The notes under the pieces were generated by a model that was not told where the DNA came from, made no database searches, and saw nothing but the letters and a program-made list of their open reading frames with translations. This document shows, piece by piece, positions 56,829-64,000 of a DNA stretch of 64,000 bases (the stretch's first letter is position 1; every line of letters starts with the position of its first letter). Source of the stretch: Listeria floridensis FSL S10-1187 (GTDB lineage: Bacteria; Bacillota; Bacilli; Lactobacillales; Listeriaceae); contig NZ_AODF01000007.1 in assembly GCF_000525875.1 (NCBI RefSeq), positions 18,160-82,159 on the forward strand. The letters run 5' to 3'. Both the position numbers and the translations under genes were made by a program.

Positions 56829-57020
56829 TGTGCTGTAGTTGATGAAACTATTTTCAATAAGTAATGAGATAGCGTAAGTTGAATGGGAACAGAATTCGCT
56901 CGATTTCTCATACAGCGGCTGTTATAATGATGTGGAAAGTGTATAAAAATCAACAATGCATAGAAAAAGTGTAATTTTTTAAGTCCTGATACTTGTGAAT
57001 TTATCAAAAGGGAGATAGAA

Positions 57021-57071
57021 ATGAATACATATTTGCTTGAAAAATTTGATGGCGGTAAGGTAGATGATTGA
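57021..57071 (+). CDS. Sixteen-codon leader ORF overlapping dcuC
   Basis: MNTYLLEKFDGGKVDD, from an ATG six bases after a strong AAGGGAGAT ribosome site to a TGA that overlaps the dcuC start (57064-57071). The dcuC frame itself lacks a convincing ribosome site, so translation of this peptide may couple to it. It could also be the remnant of a longer upstream gene. No product is recognised. Confidence 0.55.
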   Translation: MNTYLLEKFDGGKVDD

Positions 57072-58425
57072 AGCTATCCTTGCTATCTTGGCTGTTACTG
57101 CTGTTTTTTATTTGATTATCAAAAATTACCAACCGGCGCTTGTTTTGCTTTCAGCTGGGCTTTTTCTGCTGATTGCCGCTTGGATTTTAGGAAAGCCGCT
57201 TCTTTCAGGGGGAGAATCGACTGGTTTTCTGTTTCTCGACATCTTTAAGCAAATTGAACTCCTATTTGTCGAACAGCTTAGTGTAGTTGGGATTACAATT
57301 ATGACGCTGTTCGGCTTTGCTTCGTATATGAATACGCTTGGAGCAACAGATGTAGCTGTTTCGATTCTCACAAAGCCGCTTGGAAGGATTAAAGCAAAAT
57401 ACGTTCTTGTGCCGGTTGTATTTTTGATTGGAAACGTGTTATGCCTCTTTATTCCGAGTTCTTCCAGTTTAGCGGTCATTTTGATGGCGATTCTTTATCC
57501 CGTGCTGAAAAAAACGGGACTGAGCGCACTTACGGCCGGTGGAGTGATTGCGACAGTTGCAACGATTGCGCCAACGCCGCTTGGAGCCGACAATGTGATT
57601 GCTTCAAAAACACTTGGATACAGTTTATTTGATTATGTCTTTCTTCATCACGCACTGATTTCGGTTCCGACGATTTTTGTGATGGCGCTTGCGCATTACT
57701 TCTGGCAAAAATATATGGATAAGCGCCAAGGTGAGCGGGCGTTTCGAGATATTGAACAAAGTACGCTTGTGGAAGAATCAAAAGAACTCCCTCCCAAATT
57801 TTATGCGGTATTGCCACTTTTACCGCTGTTTTTCATTGTGGCGCTCGGCGTGTTTTTCCCGAGCATCAAGGTAGATGTGGTGATCTTGACGCTACTGTCA
57901 TTCTTTATCGCAGTCCTCATCGAATTTGTACGCAAGCGAAAACTAAAGAACGTGTTTGATGAATCGTTTCAGTTTTTCAAAGGTATGGGACAAGGATTTA
58001 CTCAAGTCGTGATCATCGTGATTAGCGGTGTGATTTTTGCGAAAGGGTTGCAAACGGTTGGGGTTGTTGAGATATTATCGCATTCGATCGAGAACCTTGA
58101 CGGCGCGGGAACGGTTCTCATCCTCGTATTGAGCGGAGCGATTTTCTTATTCGGTATCGTAAGTGGTGGCGGAACACCGCTCTTTTATGCTACGATCAAC
58201 TTGATTCCTGATTTAGCTGACAGTGCGCATGTGGACGGTATCCAGCTTGCCCTTCCGATGCAACTGATTGCGCACTTGACGCGGTCGATTTCTCCGGTTG
58301 CGGGTGTGATCATGATTGTTGCAAGTGTAATGAAGGTACCGCCGATTGAAATTGTGAAGCGGACGAGTGTTCCAATCTTAATAGGAATCGTGATGGTTGT
58401 GATTTTATCATTTATAGTTTTATAA
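57064..58425 (+). CDS. DcuC-family anaerobic C4-dicarboxylate-type transporter
   Basis: 453 residues, about twelve membrane segments. Family stretches: LFGFASYMNTLGATDVAVSIL, CLFIPSSSSLAVILMA, TIAPTPLGADNV, FGIVSGGGTPLFYATINLIP. DcuC carriers exchange or export succinate and related acids; Gram-positive relatives beside sugar kinases may carry other anions. It is followed 12 bases later by a ribokinase-like gene, so ribose or nucleoside catabolism could be linked. Substrate is therefore uncertain. Confidence 0.83.
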   Translation: MIEAILAILAVTAVFYLIIKNYQPALVLLSAGLFLLIAAWILGKPLLSGGESTGFLFLDIFKQIELLFVEQLSVVGITIMTLFGFASYMNTLGATDVAVSILTKPLGRIKAKYVLVPVVFLIGNVLCLFIPSSSSLAVILMAILYPVLKKTGLSALTAGGVIATVATIAPTPLGADNVIASKTLGYSLFDYVFLHHALISVPTIFVMALAHYFWQKYMDKRQGERAFRDIEQSTLVEESKELPPKFYAVLPLLPLFFIVALGVFFPSIKVDVVILTLLSFFIAVLIEFVRKRKLKNVFDESFQFFKGMGQGFTQVVIIVISGVIFAKGLQTVGVVEILSHSIENLDGAGTVLILVLSGAIFLFGIVSGGGTPLFYATINLIPDLADSAHVDGIQLALPMQLIAHLTRSISPVAGVIMIVASVMKVPPIEIVKRTSVPILIGIVMVVILSFIVL

Positions 58426-58437
58426 GGGGCGAAAAAG

Positions 58438-59340
58438 ATGAAGCAGATTTGTGTGGTTGGAAGTCTCAATCTGGATACAACGCTTGAATTTGAGGCGCTT
58501 CCAAATAAAGGGGAAACAAGAGCGGCAAAGGAACTTCGCTATTCTGCAGGAGGTAAAGGTTTTAATCAAGCTGTAACTGCAAAGCGGCTCGGAAGTGAAG
58601 TTGTTTTTATCGGAGCTGTTGGAAATGATGAACGCGGTCAAATGCTTCGAGCGATTTTGGAGGAGGAACAGATTGATCAGACAGAGGTTCAAACGGTTGA
58701 AGCGGAGACGGGGCAGGCGTATATTGCGGTTGATCGGTCGGGAAACAATCTGATTATGACGTATGGCGGTGCTAATAAGAGCGTAACGGAAGCTGTAATT
58801 GAACAAGCGGCTGCTAAGATCTGTGCAAGTGACGCGGTTATCGCACAATTTGAAATTCCGGAACCGGCCATCATCAAGAGTTTTGAGTTGGCGAAACAGC
58901 ATGACAAGCTGACGATCCTGAATCCGGCACCAGGTAGGAAGTGTAGCATGGAATTGCTTCGCTTCACTGATTATTTAATTCCGAATGAAACTGAATTGGA
59001 ATTTGCTTTAAATCGAAAGCTTGAATCACAGATGGAACGGATTGAAGCGGCTCGCGAGCTACTTCAATGGGTACGGAAAGCTGTCATTGTAACGCTCGGG
59101 GAAGCCGGTTCGCTGTTTGTGACGGCGGAAGCGGTTCACGAGATACCGGCTGTAAAAGCGGATGCTGTGGATACAACTGCGGCGGGCGATAGTTTCATCG
59201 GGACATTTGCGCATTATGTGCTTCGGCAGGGAGAAGAGGATGCGATCAAACGGGCTTCTCTGGTTGCGGCACTCGTTGTAGCAAAACAAGGTGCCCATAC
59301 ATCAATTCCAAGCAGTCATGAGCTTAACAGGCTAAAATAG
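58438..59340 (+). CDS. rbsK: Ribokinase-like PfkB carbohydrate kinase
   Basis: 300 residues. PfkB motifs: CVVGSLNLDTTLEFEALP, YSAGGKGFNQAVTAKRLG (first signature), LNPAPGRK, LIPNETELEF and the C-terminal DTTAAGDSFIGTFAHYV with catalytic Asp. The GGKG and NPAP patterns fit ribokinase best (D-ribose to ribose-5-phosphate), but other sugars or nucleosides are possible. Coupled to the upstream transporter. Confidence 0.83.
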   Translation: MKQICVVGSLNLDTTLEFEALPNKGETRAAKELRYSAGGKGFNQAVTAKRLGSEVVFIGAVGNDERGQMLRAILEEEQIDQTEVQTVEAETGQAYIAVDRSGNNLIMTYGGANKSVTEAVIEQAAAKICASDAVIAQFEIPEPAIIKSFELAKQHDKLTILNPAPGRKCSMELLRFTDYLIPNETELEFALNRKLESQMERIEAARELLQWVRKAVIVTLGEAGSLFVTAEAVHEIPAVKADAVDTTAAGDSFIGTFAHYVLRQGEEDAIKRASLVAALVVAKQGAHTSIPSSHELNRLK

Positions 59341-59648
59341 GCTTAAATAACTGGATGAGGTTAAGGAGATAAGCGGTAAACTGAAGCATACGTACCCGTT
59401 TTTTTATAGGTAGATTTGATTCGCTTTTTATGCCGAATTTACGTTCGATGGAATTCAGGATAAGGTAAAATATGTATTGAATCAGAAAAATGAATCCATT
59501 GCGTCATTCCTGTTTGACGTATTGAAATGGGCAGTATAGAGAAACTGGATCAGTGATAAAACTGGTCTGGTTTTTTGTTATCACTAATGTTTTACATTGA
59601 AATCCAGTATAATAGACAAGGTATTCTTCAAAAAGAGGGGGCAGCTAG
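59341..59648 (+). other. Intergenic region with a terminator
   Basis: About 300 bases without a gene. A hairpin AACTGGATCAG / CTGGTCTGGTT (59542-59570) with T-run terminates the rbsK transcript or a short RNA. A -10-like TATAAT stands at 59609-59614 just before the next gene. Confidence 0.6.
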
Positions 59649-60369
59649 ATGAAAAAATGGAATTGGATGGGAATAATCAGCATCTTTGTGCTGATCACTT
59701 TGCTTGGTTCGATCGTTTATTCGGCATATAACTTAGTCACGACACCGGCTGGCGCAGTGCTTTCTGCAAATGAAAAAACGAAAGGCGATTACTCGCTTAT
59801 GCTACTGCAATGTATGTTAGGAGTCGTTGTCTTATTTTTGCCTTCACTTCTCAGTAAGCGAATGCGTTTTGTGATTCCAGATATTATGTATGTTTTCTTT
59901 ATCATATTCTTATATTGCGCGATTTACTTAGGGGAAGTTCGCAGTTTTTATTACTTGATTCCAAATTGGGATACTGTACTTCATATGTTCAGCGGAGCGA
60001 TGCTTGGTTGCCTTGGATTTTCGGTCGTCAATTTGTTAAATAAAAATGAGAAGGTGACGATGAGTTTGAGTCCATTTTTTGTCGCTCTTTTCGCGCTTTT
60101 GTTTTGCGGTTTTTCTTGGAGTGCTTTGGGAATTTTATGAGTATACGGGGGATGCCTTATTTGGCATGAATATGCAAAAGACGATGCTTGAAAATGGAAC
60201 GCCGCTTGTCGGGCATGAAGCGGTTTCTGATACGATGAGCGATTTATTTGTCGATTTTTTCGGGGCACTAATCGTCTCGGTCATCGGTTATATTTCACTG
60301 CGTTATAAAAAAGGTTGGCTGAACAAATTTGAGTTCAAACGCATCACTTCAAAAAAGAAAAAGGTTTAA
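59649..60369 (+). CDS. Membrane-spanning protein (YjdF/DUF2238-like), one frameshift
   Basis: About 240 residues with six membrane segments. The T4 run at 60102-60105 breaks the frame; with T3 it reads ALLFAVFLGVLWEFYEYTGDALFG and continues to 60369. The WDTVLHMFSGAMLG and GVLWEFYEY, then DTMSDLFVDFFGAL motifs, with conserved acidic and His residues in the membrane, match DUF2238/YjdF-type proteins. Function unknown; single gene. Confidence 0.78.
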
Positions 60370-60432
60370 ATTTCGCAAAAAGGGAAATCAAACGTTAAAA
60401 GAGAAAAATAAACACGCGAAAGGGTGAGGGAG

Positions 60433-61428
60433 TTGAAACAAATTTGTTTACAGTCAAGACCAGTCGGGTTACCGAATGCAGAAACATTTGAAATCAAAGA
60501 CGTTAAACTAGGGGGGCTTCACTCAGGAGAGCTACATGTAAAATTGGTTTTCTTATCCGTTGATCCGTATTTACGCGGCAGAATGAATGACACAAAATCG
60601 TATATTCCGCCATTTCGGTTAGGATCGCCGATTACAAGTTCGGCTGTTTGCAAAGTGATTCGTTCGGAAGCACGGGATTTTGCGCCGGGGGATATGGTTC
60701 TCGCACAGGTTCCATGGCAAGAAGAAGTGATTGTTGACAGCAAGAAAGTGCAGAAAGTAGATACGACGATTGCTTCAGCGCCGGCGTATCTAGGAGTTGT
60801 TGGAATGACAGGCTTGACGGCTTATTTCGGGCTACTTGAGATTGGCAAACCCCGTAAAGGCGAGACGGTAGTTGTCAGTGCAGCTGCCGGTGCAGTAGGA
60901 TCAGCTGTTGGACAAATCGCTCAAATTAAAGGGGCTTATGTCGTTGGAATTGCCGGTACTGATGAGAAGGTCAACTATTTGGTCAAAGAACTCGGCTTTA
61001 ATGCCGCGCTTAATTATAATGATCCTGATTTTCCTAAGAAATTGAAAAAAGCATGTTCAAAAGGTGTCGATATTTATTTTGAAAATGTCGGTGGAACAAT
61101 TAGCGATGCCGTGTGGCCGCTATTAAACAAAAATGCCCGTATCCCAGTATGCGGAGCTATTTCAAGTTATAATATCAAACCGGAAGAAGATATGGGACCG
61201 CGTGTACAAACTTATCTGATCAAATCAAGCGCGATGATGCAGGGGTTCACGGTTGGAAACTTCCAGGATGAGTTTCCGGAAGGGACGAGGCAACTTGTGA
61301 AGTGGCTCGATGAAGGCAAGCTGACGCATAAGGAAACCATTGTAGAAGGCTTTGATGAAATCATTCCGGCATTTTTATCGTTGTTTGACGGGAAAAATAT
61401 TGGGAAGATTGTTGTAAAACTTGATTGA
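60433..61428 (+). CDS. Zinc-independent MDR NADP-dependent oxidoreductase
   Basis: About 331 residues from a TTG behind GTGAGGGA (an in-frame GTG at 60424 overlaps that site). Medium-chain reductase of the leukotriene-B4 12-hydroxydehydrogenase / CurA type: LSVDPYLRGRMND, GMTGLTAYFGLLEIGKP, the NADPH loop VVSAAAGAVGSAVGQIAQIKG, and DIYFENVGG. These enzymes reduce alpha,beta-unsaturated ketones and aldehydes, detoxifying electrophiles. No zinc-binding cysteines, as expected. Confidence 0.92.
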   Translation: MKQICLQSRPVGLPNAETFEIKDVKLGGLHSGELHVKLVFLSVDPYLRGRMNDTKSYIPPFRLGSPITSSAVCKVIRSEARDFAPGDMVLAQVPWQEEVIVDSKKVQKVDTTIASAPAYLGVVGMTGLTAYFGLLEIGKPRKGETVVVSAAAGAVGSAVGQIAQIKGAYVVGIAGTDEKVNYLVKELGFNAALNYNDPDFPKKLKKACSKGVDIYFENVGGTISDAVWPLLNKNARIPVCGAISSYNIKPEEDMGPRVQTYLIKSSAMMQGFTVGNFQDEFPEGTRQLVKWLDEGKLTHKETIVEGFDEIIPAFLSLFDGKNIGKIVVKLD

Positions 61429-61430
61429 TC

Positions 61431-61457
61431 AAAAGAGCCGGTGAACCGGCTCTTTTT
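61431..61457 (+). terminator. Rho-independent terminator
   Basis: AAAAGAGCCGG / CCGGCTCTTTTT, four-base loop. Confidence 0.9.
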
Positions 61458-61554
61458 ATGCAGAAAGTATGACAAATTTCACAAAAAATAGTATGATAAT
61501 AAATGTTTCATCAGGAACAAAAAATTTGTAGCTAAAGAGAGAGGAGGATTTGAG

Positions 61555-61950
61555 ATGAAAAAATTCATGCAGGAATTTAAGGAATTTGCGCTCAAGGGGA
61601 ATGTCATTGACCTCGCAATCGGGGTTGTAATCGGGGCGGCATTCGGAAAAATCGTTTCCTCACTCGTCGATAACATCATCATGCCGCTTGTAGGAATCAT
61701 TTTAGGTGGACACGATTTTTCGAAGCTGTCTATTGAAGTTGGAAGTGCGACGCTGAAATATGGTGCTTTTATTCAATCGGTTGTGGACTTTGTCATTATT
61801 GCTTTAGCACTGTTTGTCTTTATCAAAGTGCTGTTAAGCCTCGCAAAGCGCAGAAAAGAAGAAGAGCAGGAAGAAGTACCGCAAGTATCTCCATCAGAAG
61901 AATATCTTAAGGAAATTCGTGATTTGCTCCAAGAGAAAAAAGAAGTTTAA
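61555..61950 (+). CDS. mscL: Large-conductance mechanosensitive channel
   Basis: 131 residues, intact. N-terminal amphipathic helix [22 protein letters not shown]1 [20 protein letters not shown] with the gate region, extracellular loop, TM2 [16 protein letters not shown] and the charged C-terminal bundle [17 protein letters not shown]. Homopentamer that opens on membrane tension to release osmolytes in hypo-osmotic shock. Strong GAGAGGAGG ribosome site. Confidence 0.97.
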   Translation: MKKFMQEFKEFALKGNVIDLAIGVVIGAAFGKIVSSLVDNIIMPLVGIILGGHDFSKLSIEVGSATLKYGAFIQSVVDFVIIALALFVFIKVLLSLAKRRKEEEQEEVPQVSPSEEYLKEIRDLLQEKKEV

Positions 61951-62005
61951 TTTACATAGAAGAATTTCAATTTGAAGGCTTTTTATGAAAAAACGTTTTA
62001 AAAAG

Positions 62006-62053
62006 AAAAACCCGCTCATCTGAAAGTCAACACGTTCAGATGAGCGGGTTTTT
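62006..62053 (+). terminator. Rho-independent terminator after mscL
   Basis: AAAACCCGCTCATCTGAA / TTCAGATGAGCGGGTTTT perfect 18-bp stem. Confidence 0.92.
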
Positions 62054-62203
62054 GAGAAGTGTAAATTTGGGTTACTCTCATGTATTAAAACACAAAATAA
62101 CATAAACATTTGCCTGAATATATTTATCAGTATAAGAAATACAATGGATACTTTGTGGAAACCAAAAATGAAATTAGATGAGCAGGAAAATATGCACTAT
62201 GAG

Positions 62204-62570
62204 TTATTTCGTAATTCCTATCATTTCCATTTCTCCAGTTTCTACATTCACTCTATATCTTCTTCCCGAAAAATCTGTTACAAATAGTCTTTCTTTTTCC
62301 GTCTACATGCATAAGAACTATTGGAGAACACACAAATTCAGGATTCTCTACTGGCGCAATATTTTTGATTTGCCAAAGTATCTCTCCATCCTCCTTAATA
62401 GCATATACATTGCATTCTTCATCAACAGTGTTTATCGGCGAATTAAGAACTATCGCAAGTCTAACAAAGATATATTTATTATTTTTCTTAATTTCCTCGA
62501 TATCATTTGGAAATACAAGCGTTTTCCCTGAAACTTCCAACTTATTTTTCATTACATTTTTCCACTCCAA
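62204..62570 (-). CDS. Probable immunity protein for the second toxin (one frameshift)
   Basis: About 122 residues after correction. It starts 19 bases inside the toxin 3' end (ATG at 62570-62568), as is typical of translationally coupled immunity genes. Uncorrected, it ends after ICNRFFGKKI. Removing one base in the T5 run at 62294-62298 gives MHVDGKERLFVTDFSGRRYR and a tail to the stop at 62206-62204. Beta-rich soluble protein without signal peptide; I do not recognise the family. Function inferred from position. Confidence 0.65.
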
Positions 62571-64000
62571 TCCGCAATTTTCCCCAATTCTTTAAATTCT
62601 CCGATTCTTTGCTGTTTCATATCAAATTGAATTCCTCTTCCAGCACTGCCAAACAATGAGTTTGCTTCTCCAACTCTAATCTTGCTTCCTTTTGGAAGAC
62701 TAACTTCTCCAATATACACTGGTAATTGAGGCAAAGCAAACTTATCTTGTATCTGCTTTGCTGTTAAACCTTTAACATCATCAGCACGCATAACCCAACC
62801 ACCATATAAACTACTGTCAACGCCATCATATACTCTAACAAATTTAGATTCTTTCAAAAGCTCTATTTCTTGAACTACAGTTTTATACGTATACGGGGGC
62901 TCTGAGTAACCTTGTTTTCTCCACCAATTATTCACACTTTCAGCAGATTCATATTTATTAATCTTTACATTACTTCTAATATTGCCTAATTGATTATCCA
63001 AAAAGTTAAAACCTCTAAGATCATCACTCAAGTTTCCAACTTGTTTCTTCCCGTCAAGATTCACATCAAACTTCTGCAAAGTATTTTGCAGGGTTCCTTC
63101 CTTCACCGGAACAGCCCCAACACCTGGCGCCGCGAGTTGTTCACGCGGTGGAAGGTTCAAGCTATCACCTAGATGGTTCAGTTGTTTCTTAACCACTGTT
63201 GTGCCTGTATGTACCTGTTCTTTTAAAGCCGCTTTCAGTCCTCTTATTCGCGTAAGCGCCATTTTATTCGCTTGCACGACAAGATCGTTCATATTTTTGA
63301 TCGGCGGGCGCATTAGCTGTTCCAGCACCGAACCCGTTGGAAGTCCCTTGATTCCGGTAGAAAAAGCCTTCACTGCTGGAAGCATATCCGCAACGGATAA
63401 TGCCCCTCTCATCGCCCGTTCGGAAGTCTCAAGCTCTCTGCCACTTATCCAGTCTTTTCCAGAAATTGCTGTCCCAAGCTCCAAACTACCATACACCGCC
63501 CCGATTGCCAGTCCGGCAGGTGGACAAAAAATTGCCACTCCAACAATGCCCACTGTCACGATGACATTCACCCAAAACTCTTCCTTCTGCTGTTCGTCCT
63601 TGATCGACATATAGGCAAACGCTCGCGTGTTCAGCATCGCCGCCCGAAAATCATTCTCTGAAACCGTCTCATCCGGATTCAACTTTTTCCATTCCTGAAA
63701 CTGGTTTTTCAACTGATCCGCATAGATATTACTCCCGCTAAACAAATCATCCATCGTGACTTCAGTTTTCGTTACTTCCCGTTGTTCTTGCGTATAGCTA
63801 TTCACAAAAACCGTTTCCGTTTTCGTTGCTCCAATCCGATTCGTGGTCGTAAACTTGGACGCATCCAGATTCCGCATTCCCTCTACAAACTGATCCAAAT
63901 CTTCAAAGAACGGTCGATCAATTTTCGTATGAATGAGTTCATCCACTTTTCCTGAAAACTGGTGCAAGACTTCAAAATCTTCAAACACGGATTGAAGCTC
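62552..64000 (-). CDS. Second polymorphic toxin, 3' part (5' end outside window), different toxin tip
   Basis: 483 residues visible; the frame is open at the right window edge. From there to about 63104 it is ~94% identical in protein to the toxin at 9,004-10,761 (LXG-like region, CPPAGLAIGAVYGSLELGTA, ERAMRGALSVADMLP). Thereafter the tip is unrelated to the TNT domain: ESVNNWWRKQGYSEPPYTY, RVYDGVDSSLYGGWVMR, TAKQIQDKFALPQLPVYIGE, GSKIRVGEAN, GRGIQFDM. That ending recurs in toxins of Gram-positive and Gram-negative bacteria as I remember them, but I cannot name its activity. It is followed by an overlapping immunity gene. Confidence 0.78.
   Translation of the reverse strand, partial: ELQSVFEDFEVLHQFSGKVDELIHTKIDRPFFEDLDQFVEGMRNLDASKFTTTNRIGATKTETVFVNSYTQEQREVTKTEVTMDDLFSGSNIYADQLKNQFQEWKKLNPDETVSENDFRAAMLNTRAFAYMSIKDEQQKEEFWVNVIVTVGIVGVAIFCPPAGLAIGAVYGSLELGTAISGKDWISGRELETSERAMRGALSVADMLPAVKAFSTGIKGLPTGSVLEQLMRPPIKNMNDLVVQANKMALTRIRGLKAALKEQVHTGTTVVKKQLNHLGDSLNLPPREQLAAPGVGAVPVKEGTLQNTLQKFDVNLDGKKQVGNLSDDLRGFNFLDNQLGNIRSNVKINKYESAESVNNWWRKQGYSEPPYTYKTVVQEIELLKESKFVRVYDGVDSSLYGGWVMRADDVKGLTAKQIQDKFALPQLPVYIGEVSLPKGSKIRVGEANSLFGSAGRGIQFDMKQQRIGEFKELGKIADWSGKM
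63104..64000 (-). repeat. Large inverted repeat, right copy
   Basis: Partner of 9,208-10,104 in opposite orientation, cut by the window end. Similarity stops near GAVPVK at the boundary of the toxin tip. Confidence 0.85.

Noticed and set aside
453..62298. A8/A7 runs as phase-variable switches
   Set aside because: They occur in housekeeping genes such as yebC and in conjugation ATPase, enzyme and immunity genes alike, and far too many at once; sequencing overcalls explain them better.

Overview
The window looks like a chromosomal segment of a low-GC Gram-positive bacterium, most probably a Listeria-like species. The reasons are the LPXTG-anchored surface protein, the Listeria-type peptidoglycan deacetylase (PgdA), the MecA-like class B PBP beside an LCP protein, and the order PiT transporter / glyoxalase / DUF1149 / ZIP transporter / PgdA, which from memory resembles the Listeria monocytogenes lmo0405-lmo0443 region. 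The genus is an inference; no alignment was run.

Region 1 (1-12,102) is the right end of an integrative conjugative element (ICE). It carries a Tn916/ICEBs1/pCW3-type conjugation module (TcpC, TcpD, TcpE, TcpF/ConE, TcpH/ConG, a CwlT-like wall hydrolase, an accessory membrane protein and a lipoprotein). After it come a cas-less CRISPR array of 14 repeats, a T7SS-type polymorphic toxin with a TNT (NAD-glycohydrolase-like) tip and its probable immunity gene, and a two-gene operon under a LexA box. The element ends at a 3' half of a tRNA-Leu(CAA) gene (12,047-12,102), a classic attachment-site scar.

Region 2 (12,103-24,906) holds a secreted two-module protein and a histidine-utilisation cluster. 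A divergent HutD-like gene faces hutU-hutI-ftcD-fchA-fhs-hutD-permease-hutH, in the style of streptococcal hut loci. The operon has a strong sigma-A promoter followed by a near-perfect cre (CcpA) site. Histidine would go to urocanate, formiminoglutamate and glutamate, with the one-carbon unit passed to folate and possibly cashed in as ATP by Fhs.

Region 3 (24,907-62,053) is housekeeping and accessory chromosome: QueH, YebC, PhnA, an HxlR/MFS pair, an SDR, an SOS-boxed short UvrC (Cho-like), DMT exporters, DsbA-like, USP, AspD, PiT, Bcr/CflA MFS, VOC, DUF1149, ZIP, TtcA-like, PgdA, an acyltransferase next to a PadR/HAAS operon, VanZ-like, a SpaA-repeat LPXTG protein, a beta-helix protein, a PBP, an LCP protein, a DcuC/ribokinase operon, an MDR reductase and MscL.

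Region 4 (62,204-64,000) is a second toxin/immunity pair on the minus strand. Its N-terminal and central parts are about 94% identical in protein to the toxin in region 1, but its tip is different. The two copies form a large inverted repeat about 53 kb apart.

About twenty genes carry single-base frameshifts, nearly all +1 in homopolymers (typically A8 where A7 restores the frame). They affect ICE and housekeeping genes alike. I treat them as probable sequencing/assembly overcalls and give gene spans as if they were corrected.
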